In this document: positions 31,650 through 40,158 of the stretch, one piece after another
How positions within the stretch are numbered: position 1 is the first letter of the stretch
Layout of the letters: each line of letters opens with the position of its first letter
From: Parabacteroides distasonis
Lineage (GTDB): Bacteria > Bacteroidota > Bacteroidia > Bacteroidales > Tannerellaceae
Direction: 5' to 3'
DNA: 64,000 nt
NCBI GenBank assembly: GCA_021531775.1
Contig: JAFBIU010000003.1
Coordinates: 116,011-180,010, forward strand
Notes under the pieces: generated by a model
The model's database searches: none
Seen by the model: only the letters and a program-made list of their open reading frames with translations
What the model was told of the DNA's origin: nothing
Program-made: the position numbers and the translations under genes

Positions 31650-32288
31650 TTAGCATCCGTCTGCCCTCTTCACCCAAACCTTGTGGGAGCCACGGCCACT
31701 GGAGGTGATAGGGCTATGGGGGTCGGAACAGATCTGTTTCAGATCGAGGGAGGCGGCTGTCCGATTCAGATTGTTCAGAGAGGCATATTCCGTCAGGTGG
31801 ATGAAACCATTGGCTTCGATGAACTGCAAGGCACGCTGGATACGTTCTTCACGGGTGTAAAGATTCTTGCGGATCACCTTCACACCACTCATCGAACGCT
31901 CCAAGTCGGTATCCTGCTGCAGTTGCTTCAACAGTTGCGGATCCACTTTGAAGTTGACGTTCTTGACTTGAACCCGACGGTAGGCCATCTTGTCGTTCTC
32001 CTCCTGCATGACCTTGGGCTTATCGTCGGCAAAGTCTAACGAAAGAGAGAAGACACCCAGCTCATCAATCTTGACCGTATAGCCTTCCGAGAGAACTCTC
32101 TTCAAGGTATCGCTCAGACCAGACAATACGGCTTTGATGATGGAGGACGGAATGGCCCGTTCGTAACTTACCATTCGTTTAACGAAATCGTCTGTGTCCA
32201 ACAAGCGATAGACATCCAATTTCGGATAGACACGTCTTTCGCCCTTCTTATGCATGTCAGACATTTCTTGCAAAGTATACTTCGGCAT
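31650..32288 (-). CDS. HU-like DNA-binding protein with C-terminal extension
   Basis: At 212 aa it fits the Bacteroidetes HU-related family. The HU core (residues ~1-125) includes VKRMVSYERAIPSSIIKAVL, the helical dimerisation part, and GYTVKIDELGVFSLSL before the DNA-binding arm region KVMQEENDKMAYRRVQVKNV. A ~75-residue C-terminal extension (REERIQRALQFIEANGFIHL, SSGRGSHKVWVKR) looks like a small added helical/wing domain. These proteins bind and bend DNA and are often encoded in many copies in Bacteroidales. It stands alone here. A complex inverted/direct repeat lies 50-130 bases upstream of the ATG. Confidence 0.85.
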   Translation of the reverse strand: MPKYTLQEMSDMHKKGERRVYPKLDVYRLLDTDDFVKRMVSYERAIPSSIIKAVLSGLSDTLKRVLSEGYTVKIDELGVFSLSLDFADDKPKVMQEENDKMAYRRVQVKNVNFKVDPQLLKQLQQDTDLERSMSGVKVIRKNLYTREERIQRALQFIEANGFIHLTEYASLNNLNRTAASLDLKQICSDPHSPITSSGRGSHKVWVKRADGC

Positions 32289-32335
32289 AATCTGATACAG
32301 TTAGTAAAATGTTTTTCTATCGACCAAAAATCTTC

Positions 32336-32415
32336 GTCACACACTGTTGAACGGCCGTTCCACAGTTGCAAATGTCCGTTCAACAGTTGCGAACGTCCAT
32401 CACACAGTGTGTGAC
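32336..32415. repeat. Compound inverted and direct repeats upstream of the HU-like gene
   Basis: Outer arms GTCACACACTGT (32336-32347) and ACAGTGTGTGAC (32404-32415) are perfect. Inner arms GTTGAACGG (32346-32354) and CCGTTCAAC (32376-32384) are perfect. Inside lie two 21-bp direct repeats of the form GTTC(C/A)ACAGTTGC(A/G)AA(T/C)GTCC. It may be a protein-binding array, and self-regulation by the HU-like protein is one possibility. The remainder of the 32,289-32,632 gap holds the orphan promoter described at 32579 and otherwise nothing recognisable. Confidence 0.65.
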
Positions 32416-32578
32416 AGAGATTTCAAGGTGCATAGATAACATTTTCTTCCCTATTATCCAACATTTTACGCCACTTTCTTCGTCTATTTCTCTTCGTACG
32501 CGAAACAGAGCTTCCTTTATTCCCTCATCGGAACATAACTGAAGGCCGTACGCTACCTCCCTGTTCCAAATTAATTCC

Positions 32579-32623
32579 TATCTTTGCCGGAAATAACTGG
32601 TTTGTAATTTACAAATTTGTAAA
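32579..32623 (+). promoter_or_regulatory. Orphan plus-strand promoter with a triple half-site operator
   Basis: TATCTTTG (32579-32586) is a consensus -7 box. It is followed by TTTGTAA-T-TTACAAA (32601-32615), which overlaps a second perfect palindrome TTTACAAATTTGTAAA (32608-32623). The ATG after it (32625) opens only 14 codons and runs into the 3' end of the minus-strand GH78 gene. It looks like the intact control region of a gene that is no longer here. Confidence 0.55.
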
Positions 32624-32632
32624 GATGAAATT

Positions 32633-35287
32633 TCACGAACGGCGGATGGAGAAGCGCAAACGATGGTGACCGGCTTCCAGCTGGATCACCCTCTCCCCTT
32701 CGACGGAAGCGGGCAAGTAGAGCGTTGCCGTGCTATTGGCTGGAACAACTACCTCATAATCGATTTGCCGTTTCCCCTTCCATTGCCACTTGGAAACGAT
32801 TTCTCCACGAGGAGCCTGGTGCTTCGACTCAAACCATTTCAGCTCCTTCACAAAGTTCGGACGCAACAGGATATGCTTGAAGCCTGGCTGTTCGGGATCG
32901 GGGAAAATGCCTCCCAACCCTTTGTAGAACCAGGCACCTATCTCGCCAAACATCATGTGGTTATCGGATATGTCACGTTCGGCCTTCAAGTCCCAATTCT
33001 CCAATAGGGTGGTTGCTCCATTGACAATCCACCAACCCCACGAAGGATAGGTGTCTTGTGCAGCCACCCGATAAGCCGTCTCCGGATAACCGTTCTCACT
33101 CAAGGCATTCAGAATCGCCTTGGCTCCCAATACCCCCACATCCAGATGGAAGCCGGCCTCTTCTACCTTCCGGGCCAAATTGCCTGCCACCTTGTCGATC
33201 AGTTCCTCCGGCACAATCTTCCATAGCAACGGAACGCTCTGTTCGGTCTGTGAACCACCGGCATAAACACCGGTTTCCCGGTTGAGGTATTTGCGGTTGA
33301 CAGCCTCCTTGATCTGGGCTGCCAAGGTGGAGTAATGGACATAGTCGGCCTCTTTGCCAAACAGTTGGGCCGCCTTTGCCAGAATCGAAGCATCCACATA
33401 AAAATAGACAGACGAGGTAAACTCCTTGTTGGAATGGGTCTTCACCGGCACCCAGTCGCCACGTCCCCAAGTGGTCAGATGATCCGGGCTGGTGTGATCT
33501 ACATAGTCCACATAACGCTTGATGTGCTCGTAACAGTCGGCCAGCGGTTTGCTGTCGCCATAGAAAAGGTAGAGGTTCCAGGGGATAATGGCAATGGTAC
33601 TCGTCCAGTCCAACCCGTTGTCGGTACCATAGCCCCATCCTCCGGTGGGAATAATGTCGGGAAGCACACCATTGGGCTGCTGTTCATCCCGATGATCGGC
33701 CAGCCACTTCTCATAAACGGTAATCCCGTCGAAGTTGTAGAGAGCCGACTCGATGGCAAAATGGCCATCGCCCGTCCAGCCGTTCTTTTCCCGTTGCGGA
33801 CAGTCGGTAGGGTGTCCCATCAGGTTCGACAGGTAGGAGTTGTTGGTAGCTTGCCACAACCGGTTGACCAGTTCACTCGAGGTATGAATCTCACCGGTAG
33901 CCGGAACATCACTATGCATGAAGTAGGCCGTCAGGTTCTCCTGGTCCAGTTCGATCGGCCGATCGGCCGTCACCTCCACATAACGGAAGCCTTTGTAGTT
34001 GAATCCAGCCATAAACTCATCCTCACCGCCACTCAACGTCAGTATATCCGTTTGGAACGGTTCTTTCTCCTGATCACCTCTGTAATAGACATCGATATTG
34101 GACAGGTCGAGACGGCCATCTGCGGAAAGCCGCTCGCCATGCTTGATGAGGACCTCCGTACCTGCCTCACCCGACATCCGGATACGGGTCACACCGGCCA
34201 TGTTCTGACCGAAATCGAAGAGGTACGTCCGGTCATTGATCTGCTTGACAGATCGCGCCGGGAAGGTCTGTACGTGTCGGATCGGACGCGATTGCTCTGC
34301 CACAACCTGCTGTGAAGGCGCACTTCGGAAGCTGACGCCATGCCATTGAGAGTCGTCGAAATCGGGCTGGTTCCAGCCCTTCTGCTCCAGTCGGGCATCG
34401 TAATGTTCGCCTGTGTAGATGCTGTTGAACACCAAGGCACCGGAAGCGGTCTTCCAACTCAGGTCGGTCGGGATGGTTTCCACGGTACCGTCGCTATAGG
34501 TGATGCGGAGATCCAGGCAGAAGGTCGGACGGTTACGCCAAGGTGCCCGATCGAAGTCCCATACAGCTTTCGACTGATGGTTATACCAACCGTTGCCCAA
34601 CAATACACCTATGGCATTGTTACCCTCCCGAAGCTGCGGGGTGACATCGTAGGTAACATACAGGTTGCGTCTGTCGAAACGGGTAAACAGGGGGTCCAGC
34701 CGATGATCACCGATCCGCTCACCATTGACATAGAGTTCGTAAAGTCCACCTACAGCTATATAAATACGTGCCGAACGGATCTCCTTGTCTGTCTGAAACG
34801 TCTTGCGGAAATAGGGAGCCGGTGTATAATGAATGTCCTTCCCGTCACCAATCCAGGCTCCTTGCCAGTTTGCCACCTGCATCATGCCTGTCTCGAAGGA
34901 GACGATGGGAGAAAGGAGCGACTGTTTCTCCATGTCTGTTCCCTCCACACGCCAGTAATATTTGGTGAAGGGGGCCAATGGCTTTCCACCATAAACAACC
35001 AGCATATCGTCGGAACGAACCTCTCCTGTGTCCCACATATCTGCATGACCGTTTGCCACGGCTGCCGAGTCACTACCTACCCACAGACGGTAGGAAAGTT
35101 GTTTCGCTCCTGTCCGGTCATCCTCCATGCGCCAGGAGAGGCGAGGCGATGGATTATCGATACCCATCGGATTCTCCAGATGTTCATTCTGTAATCCTAT
35201 CAGCCTTGCAGCCGATTGCCCATCCACGTCGAAAGGGGCGAAAAAGGTTAAGAGCATCCCTAACCCTGACATAATCCTTGTCTTCAT
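32633..35287 (-). CDS. Secreted GH78 alpha-L-rhamnosidase
   Basis: The 884-aa protein starts at MKTRIMSGLGMLLTFFAPF with a signal peptide ending near VDGQS. Domains in order: Fn3-like (RLSWRMEDD…YYWRVEG), beta-jelly-roll domains with the PAPYFRKTFQ and YVNGERIGDHRLDP motifs of the Bac_rhamnosid_N type, the (alpha/alpha)6 barrel with the classic TDCPQREKNGWTGDGHFAIE acid motif, and a C-terminal beta-domain (LRPNFVKELKWFESKHQAPR). All hallmarks of a full-length GH78 enzyme are present. It removes alpha-L-rhamnose from plant polysaccharides or glycosides in the periplasm or at the surface. It differs in motif type from the GH78-like gene at 13436. Confidence 0.93.
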   Translation of the reverse strand: MKTRIMSGLGMLLTFFAPFDVDGQSAARLIGLQNEHLENPMGIDNPSPRLSWRMEDDRTGAKQLSYRLWVGSDSAAVANGHADMWDTGEVRSDDMLVVYGGKPLAPFTKYYWRVEGTDMEKQSLLSPIVSFETGMMQVANWQGAWIGDGKDIHYTPAPYFRKTFQTDKEIRSARIYIAVGGLYELYVNGERIGDHRLDPLFTRFDRRNLYVTYDVTPQLREGNNAIGVLLGNGWYNHQSKAVWDFDRAPWRNRPTFCLDLRITYSDGTVETIPTDLSWKTASGALVFNSIYTGEHYDARLEQKGWNQPDFDDSQWHGVSFRSAPSQQVVAEQSRPIRHVQTFPARSVKQINDRTYLFDFGQNMAGVTRIRMSGEAGTEVLIKHGERLSADGRLDLSNIDVYYRGDQEKEPFQTDILTLSGGEDEFMAGFNYKGFRYVEVTADRPIELDQENLTAYFMHSDVPATGEIHTSSELVNRLWQATNNSYLSNLMGHPTDCPQREKNGWTGDGHFAIESALYNFDGITVYEKWLADHRDEQQPNGVLPDIIPTGGWGYGTDNGLDWTSTIAIIPWNLYLFYGDSKPLADCYEHIKRYVDYVDHTSPDHLTTWGRGDWVPVKTHSNKEFTSSVYFYVDASILAKAAQLFGKEADYVHYSTLAAQIKEAVNRKYLNRETGVYAGGSQTEQSVPLLWKIVPEELIDKVAGNLARKVEEAGFHLDVGVLGAKAILNALSENGYPETAYRVAAQDTYPSWGWWIVNGATTLLENWDLKAERDISDNHMMFGEIGAWFYKGLGGIFPDPEQPGFKHILLRPNFVKELKWFESKHQAPRGEIVSKWQWKGKRQIDYEVVVPANSTATLYLPASVEGERVIQLEAGHHRLRFSIRRS

Positions 35288-35325
35288 AATTCTATATAAC
35301 ATTTGAATAATTAGGTACTACGTCA

Positions 35326-35420
35326 CAAAATTAGGGAAAAAGCGTGTTATATGATAAGTTTTTGGGCGTAAACCAGCGAAAAGTGTCGAAAAACAGGTTT
35401 TCGCTGATGTACGCCCAAAA
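35326..35420 (-). promoter_or_regulatory. GH78 promoter with an upstream long inverted repeat
   Basis: TAATTTTG (35333-35326, minus strand) is the -7 box. Upstream, TTTTGGGCGTA (35360-35370) pairs with TACGCCCAAAA (35410-35420) and CAGCGAAAA (35374-35382) with TTTTCGCTG (35398-35406), a 20-bp stem around a 15-base loop. The arms share the GGGCGTA core with the symporter promoter at 31611-31625. It is a likely regulator site. Confidence 0.6.
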
Positions 35421-35455
35421 TAGATTTCTTAGAGGCTTACCCTTTAGTGTGCCTT

Positions 35456-36280
35456 TTAGTGTGCCTTACGTTTCCGTTTCGACGGAGAGAGCCACAGGTA
35501 GTAGCCGGTGCAGACCAAGACAACCCCCATGAGGGCCACCAGGGCATAGAACAGACGGGCCGGGAAACCTCCCCATACACCCGTATGCAAGGAGTAGATC
35601 AGTCTGCGGTCAAAGAGGAGAGACATGAGATTCCGAGTCCAACCGAATGACCAGCTCAGGCCGGTCAAACTCATGCACAACAGGAACAACGAAACATAGA
35701 AACCGCCTACCACATGCAGGTCGTGCCAAAAACGAAGCCAGCCATTCCGGGTATGGATCACAAATCGGTTGCGCCAACTTTGCCCCTTCTTGGGGAACCA
35801 CAGGATGAGTCCGGTGATGAGGATGATGACCATAGCCAGGGTGGAATAGCCGACGATCGTTTTTCCCCAAGAGAATGCACCCCTTTTGTACGTGTCGTAC
35901 AGCCAACGATGAAACCGCATGGTCTTCATGAAGAAGCCCGTTCCGTCATCGATAGCCACCACTTTAGCCGTATAGGGATCGATGAAGGCCGCTTTCCGTT
36001 TGCCCTTCAACGTGACCTGATAGGTACGTTGCGGATCGTCCGACTCCTGAATGCCCGTGGCCTCCAAGGACGGAGGCAGCTGCTCACGAGCCGCTTCGAG
36101 CAACTGTTCAGTCGGCAGGGGTGTAGCCTGTACCTCTTTCACATAATAGCGGGAGCGATAAAAGAGCTCGGACAACTCCGGTTCCAAAGCCAAAATAGCT
36201 CCAGTCAAACAAACGATTGCCAGAATGATACCAAAGGGTATAGACAACCATTTATGAATTTGAAAACATATCTTTCTCAT
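35456..36280 (-). CDS. xusC: PepSY-domain inner-membrane protein, XusC-like
   Basis: At 274 aa from MRKICFQIHKWLS, with four membrane helices: residues ~8-32, a helix around GYSTLAMVIILITGLILWF, one around HDLHVVGGFYVSLFLLCMSL, and one around LFYALVALMGVVLVCTGYYL. A periplasmic PepSY-like loop lies between the first two (YQVTLKGKRKAAFIDPYTAK). Conserved His residues flank the helices (IHKW, FHRWLYD, WHDLH), as in PiuB/FhuF-like reductases. Downstream of a DUF4374 lipoprotein and a TonB receptor, the arrangement matches the xusABC locus of Bacteroides, where XusC is the inner-membrane member. The probable function is reduction or release of iron taken up as ferric siderophore. The longer frame to 36349 overlaps the upstream gene. 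Confidence 0.82.
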   Translation of the reverse strand: MRKICFQIHKWLSIPFGIILAIVCLTGAILALEPELSELFYRSRYYVKEVQATPLPTEQLLEAAREQLPPSLEATGIQESDDPQRTYQVTLKGKRKAAFIDPYTAKVVAIDDGTGFFMKTMRFHRWLYDTYKRGAFSWGKTIVGYSTLAMVIILITGLILWFPKKGQSWRNRFVIHTRNGWLRFWHDLHVVGGFYVSLFLLCMSLTGLSWSFGWTRNLMSLLFDRRLIYSLHTGVWGGFPARLFYALVALMGVVLVCTGYYLWLSPSKRKRKAH

Positions 36281-36321
36281 TTGCCATATAGTTTTTTTAA
36301 GTCCGTCGAGGCTTCTAACAA

Positions 36322-37755
36322 TCAAATCGACTCCAACCTTCCTACACACGATATTTGAGTGGCCTCAACAGTCAAGCCCTTGGTAGCCGTGGCTGTAGCC
36401 GGATCAATGATATAGATGGCCGGATTGCCTCCTCCCTCGTTAAAGGTCAAGGTAACAAATGCCTGACCATCTTCTACATAGGGTTCTTTTCCATAACCAC
36501 TGATGGTGGAGACATCGGGCAGGCCTGTCACGTAGGTCAACCGTTGCTCGCTGGCCTTGAAGATGGCCAATCGGTTTGCCACCGGAGAGGCTTCCGTCAA
36601 GGGGCGGTCATACATCAACAGCATGAAGTAATCGTCGGTAATGTGCCACGTGCTCAAGAAAGAACAGCCATTGGCCTGGGCCTCCAAGTTGCAATAATAA
36701 TCGTCAAAGTCGGTCGATCCCTTCGGGATACGTACGACACCAGCCGGCAGGGTGGTCTGCTGACGTACATCGGACACCGTCTTGGCATAGCTGGGCGAGA
36801 AGACATAGATGTCCCCATTGTCTGCGGCCCAAATCATCTGGTAATATTGAGACCGGTAGCGACCGGCTGCATAACTGATCTTGTCGGTCCGGATGATCTT
36901 TTTCGTACGCATATCCGCATTGTCGAAAATGGCCACCCAACAGCTGTTGGGGTATTGCGTCAATAGTAGTTCATCCTTCTCGTAGGCACCACTGGCCGTA
37001 CCGCCGGATTCTGTCTTGACCAGATCTTCATTGCCCGGCAGAATCCACTTGCCGTTGCCATCCTTCGTACCATACTGGCTCAACCCCATCGGAATGGCTG
37101 CAGTATAAATCTTGTTGTCACGCTCCAAGATACCAGCCAGCGTGACATACTCTCCATTACCCAGGAAGTTTTCTGACAGGTAGGCTTCGTCGTTCGTGTC
37201 GTTGGTCGTAAAGGTCTCGGCAACCGGATCCAAGTAAGAGAACAGGAACACCTGGGGCGTATAGCCGTTGGCATCGTTCCAAGCCGTCGGTCCATCACCG
37301 GTCGAAGCGGTCATGACATACCGGTCGTAGGTTCCGTAGGTGGTGAAACGCTTCACCTCATATTCAGCCGACCGTTTTTGCAAGTTTCCTTGCTGGTCGA
37401 GCGTAAAGAGACGGGTCGTTCCGGCATTGCCTTGGTTGTAGGTCAAGGCATAGAGATACTGGTTCTGGAAGAACACCCAGTAAGTGGCCCCATCGTTCAC
37501 CAGTCCATTGCCGACCGTACTGATGCTCCCTTCGCGCAAGGATTCGGAAGTAAGCAACACGTTGGTCGTGTTGCCCGAAGCCGTCACAGAGGCCCCTATG
37601 ACGTACGTGGACAAGTCCAGTGTTTCTTCCGGTTGCGTCACATCATCACTTGTAGGAGGTGTAGGAACCGGATCATCTTCGTTGCTACATCCTGTAAACA
37701 GACAGCCCATCAAGGCCATCGCACATAAGCTTTTCAAAAATACTTGCTGATTCAT
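36322..37755 (-). CDS. xusB: DUF4374 surface/periplasmic lipoprotein, XusB-like
   Basis: At 477 aa from [17 protein letters not shown], with a lipobox LFTGC at the end of the signal peptide. A disordered, acidic Pro-rich spacer ([13 protein letters not shown]) is followed by a beta-propeller-like body ([50 protein letters not shown]) characteristic of DUF4374. In Bacteroides thetaiotaomicron the corresponding lipoprotein of the xus locus binds ferric enterobactin. It lies 30 bases after the receptor gene and 41 before the PepSY gene. The xus identity rests on gene order and family type, not on an alignment. Confidence 0.82.
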   Translation of the reverse strand: MNQQVFLKSLCAMALMGCLFTGCSNEDDPVPTPPTSDDVTQPEETLDLSTYVIGASVTASGNTTNVLLTSESLREGSISTVGNGLVNDGATYWVFFQNQYLYALTYNQGNAGTTRLFTLDQQGNLQKRSAEYEVKRFTTYGTYDRYVMTASTGDGPTAWNDANGYTPQVFLFSYLDPVAETFTTNDTNDEAYLSENFLGNGEYVTLAGILERDNKIYTAAIPMGLSQYGTKDGNGKWILPGNEDLVKTESGGTASGAYEKDELLLTQYPNSCWVAIFDNADMRTKKIIRTDKISYAAGRYRSQYYQMIWAADNGDIYVFSPSYAKTVSDVRQQTTLPAGVVRIPKGSTDFDDYYCNLEAQANGCSFLSTWHITDDYFMLLMYDRPLTEASPVANRLAIFKASEQRLTYVTGLPDVSTISGYGKEPYVEDGQAFVTLTFNEGGGNPAIYIIDPATATATKGLTVEATQISCVGRLESI

Positions 37756-37785
37756 TATCGAATACAATTTAATGGTTTATCGTTA

Positions 37786-39990
37786 TTATTTTCCTTGTAA
37801 GGAGACACGGACCTTGGCATAGAAAGCCCGTCCCGCCTTTTGCAGACTGAAATTGTCATAGAGTTTCGCATCGGTCAGATTCCGACACTCCAACGAAAGG
37901 TGATACTTTCCCTTCGACAGGCTGTAGGTAACGGACAGGTTGTGCGAGAACTGGTTCGGCACCACATAGTTTCCGTGATCGGCACCGATGACCGACGAAT
38001 AGTAGGTAAAGGAGTGCAGATACTGGTTATCGTAGGTCCATGTCAGCAGATTGCCCTTCTTGCCGAGATTGTGCCAATAGAGGTTGATATCCATATCGGC
38101 AAAGCGATAGGGCAGATTCGGCATCCGGGCCTTATAGGCCAAGTTGGGAGTCGTACTGCCAATGGCAAACTTCTGACAGTCACGCACATCCATCCAAGTA
38201 TAGTTGCCCCCGACATTCAGCCAGCGGTCGAAGCGGTAGCGCAACGAGAAGTTGAACCCCAGGGTACGTACCTTGCCGTAATTAATATAGGTAGCCGCCT
38301 GTTTACCGCCACTCAGGTCGGTAATGTTGCGTTGGATATAGTCCTGTGTATTCCGGAAGACAAAGCCCCCTTCGGCATACAACGCATGTTGGCGGTAGTG
38401 CTGATTGAAGCCTACATTCAGGTTGAGGTTGTCGCTTCGCTCGGGTCGGATGGAGAGATCGCCCATCTCCAGATCCTCATTACCGAACATCTCTTCAATG
38501 GTCGGCAGACGGCAAGCCTTCTCGTAGGAGAGTTTGGTCTGCCAACTCTTCCGGATGAAATAGGTGCCGGCTGCACCATAGCCGAAGGCATGGACCCGAC
38601 GGGAGGTGCGTACATAGTTCTCCTCTGTGGAAGAGGTGGCCATCGGGCCTGCTACAAACTGATTATAGTATTTGCCGAAGAGCGATAGGTTCCATCGGTC
38701 GTGCGGCATCAGCCGGTACGAGAGGCCGGAAATCTGTTTACGGGTATCCTTCCCGATCGCATCGGTCATTGGTTCGTTCGTCAACAAGGAGGTGTTCGAC
38801 CGGTGAAAATTGTTCACTACCTGATTGAAGGTGAAATGATGTGCCCGACCGATCCGGTAGTTCAGATTGAGCGTACCGTTCCAGTTGTGATTGTCGGAAC
38901 GGAGATGCTGGTAGGCCTGTTCTCCCCGGGAGTTCATCAGTTTCTGCTCGCCCAACCAGTTGTATTCGTAGGCAGCCGTATCTACATTCAGGGTCTGGTT
39001 CTTGTTGTAATTGGCCGTCAAGGTCAGGTCCAACCCCTTCGTGAAGAGATTCTTCTTCTGATACTCCAAGGCCGGCATCCAGGAATGGTCCTTTCGATGC
39101 TTTTCACCATAGACCGTTGTCTGACGGACACCCGTCTGAATCTCCTTATAGACCTGGGAGTAGGTGAGTGTGAACATCAACCGGTCAGCCCAAGGACGAT
39201 TGACCACACCCACCTTTCCGAGGACCGTTTCATTATGGTAATTGTCGTGAAAACGTTTCACCCGTTCCAACTGTTCGGTATCCAATCGGCCTGTCTCAAA
39301 ATCCTTCACAGGCGCATCCACCCGATAGCTGTTGTCGGAATAGTTCTGAAATGCCTGAATCTCATACATCCACCCATTTTTCCAATTCTGCCCGAAATGC
39401 AGATTGGATTTGTGTGTATTGAAAGAGCCGTAGGAATATGAGGCATCGAGAAACCAACGACGAGGCCTCCGCTTGGTCACAATGTTGATCACCCCACCGA
39501 TGGCATCTGCTCCGAAACCAACCGGTACCACCCCTTTATAGACTTCGATGTGATCGGCAAAGTTGACGGGAATGTTGTTCAAGGAAAACGCATCGCCCAC
39601 CCCCTCTTGCGGGACACCATCTATAAAGACTTTGACATGTTTGCCACTGAATCCATCCAACGTCAGTTGCATGTCGGATCCGACACCTCCCGATTCGCGC
39701 AACTTCATGCCGGGAGCCTTGGACAAGGCTTCACTCAAATTCTTGGTCGAGTTCTGCAACTCTTCCGTATCCAACGCAACGGCATTGAAAGCTGACTGCT
39801 TCAGCCGACTGACACCTGTCGATACGACCACTACCTCATCCAACTGTTCTTCCAAAAGCAACAACGAATCGAGTACCGAACTCTCCAACAAGCGAACATT
39901 CTCTTGAGTAGTCGTCGTCCTGTTTTGAGCCGACAAGGTATTCAGGAATAGCACACACAACATAGACAAGTAAACGATATTTCTATTCAT
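37786..39990 (-). CDS. xusA: TonB-dependent outer-membrane receptor, XusA-like
   Basis: At 734 aa, with a signal peptide at residues 1-21 (MLCVLFLNTLSA). A short pre-plug segment (EEQLDEVVVVSTG) contains the TonB-box-like VVVVST. The plug domain carries KAPGMKLRESGGVGSDMQLT, IDGVPQEGV and FGADAIGGVINIVTKRR. A 22-strand barrel follows (repeated Y/W-rich strands such as TLTYSQVYKE and NYTWMDVRDC). The N-terminal carboxypeptidase-D-like domain typical of SusC is absent, so this is a classic siderophore-type receptor. It heads the xusABC-like operon and is divergent from a GH42 gene. TonB-driven import of a ferric siderophore is expected. The barrel ends in LQGK rather than the usual aromatic residue. 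Confidence 0.87.
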   Translation of the reverse strand: MNRNIVYLSMLCVLFLNTLSAQNRTTTTQENVRLLESSVLDSLLLLEEQLDEVVVVSTGVSRLKQSAFNAVALDTEELQNSTKNLSEALSKAPGMKLRESGGVGSDMQLTLDGFSGKHVKVFIDGVPQEGVGDAFSLNNIPVNFADHIEVYKGVVPVGFGADAIGGVINIVTKRRPRRWFLDASYSYGSFNTHKSNLHFGQNWKNGWMYEIQAFQNYSDNSYRVDAPVKDFETGRLDTEQLERVKRFHDNYHNETVLGKVGVVNRPWADRLMFTLTYSQVYKEIQTGVRQTTVYGEKHRKDHSWMPALEYQKKNLFTKGLDLTLTANYNKNQTLNVDTAAYEYNWLGEQKLMNSRGEQAYQHLRSDNHNWNGTLNLNYRIGRAHHFTFNQVVNNFHRSNTSLLTNEPMTDAIGKDTRKQISGLSYRLMPHDRWNLSLFGKYYNQFVAGPMATSSTEENYVRTSRRVHAFGYGAAGTYFIRKSWQTKLSYEKACRLPTIEEMFGNEDLEMGDLSIRPERSDNLNLNVGFNQHYRQHALYAEGGFVFRNTQDYIQRNITDLSGGKQAATYINYGKVRTLGFNFSLRYRFDRWLNVGGNYTWMDVRDCQKFAIGSTTPNLAYKARMPNLPYRFADMDINLYWHNLGKKGNLLTWTYDNQYLHSFTYYSSVIGADHGNYVVPNQFSHNLSVTYSLSKGKYHLSLECRNLTDAKLYDNFSLQKAGRAFYAKVRVSLQGK

Positions 39991-40057
39991 CTTCTCTACG
40001 AATTAACTTAACGATTTTTTTCATGTGCAAAGTTCCGAGAAAAACTTCATCACAACA

Positions 40058-40118
40058 ATACCTACAAACAGGTATTCTGAGGTGCAAAAAATGCCTTCCT
40101 ATAACCATTTGTAGGTAT
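40058..40118. promoter_or_regulatory. Inverted repeat in the divergent xusA/GH42 control region
   Basis: ATACCTACAAA (40058-40068) and TTTGTAGGTAT (40108-40118) are a perfect 11-bp inverted pair 39 bases apart, between the xusA ATG (39990) and the GH42 ATG (40159). The sequence is unlike a canonical Fur box. Weak -7-like boxes are AACTTTG for xusA and TATCTTTA for GH42. It may be a shared operator. Confidence 0.5.
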
Positions 40119-40158
40119 AAAACGTGTATCTTTATCCCCAGAAAAAAAGAACCAACAA

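Noticed and set aside
33335..34315. 326-codon plus-strand frame inside the second GH78 gene
   Set aside because: Antisense shadow; the minus-strand frame carries all GH78 motifs.
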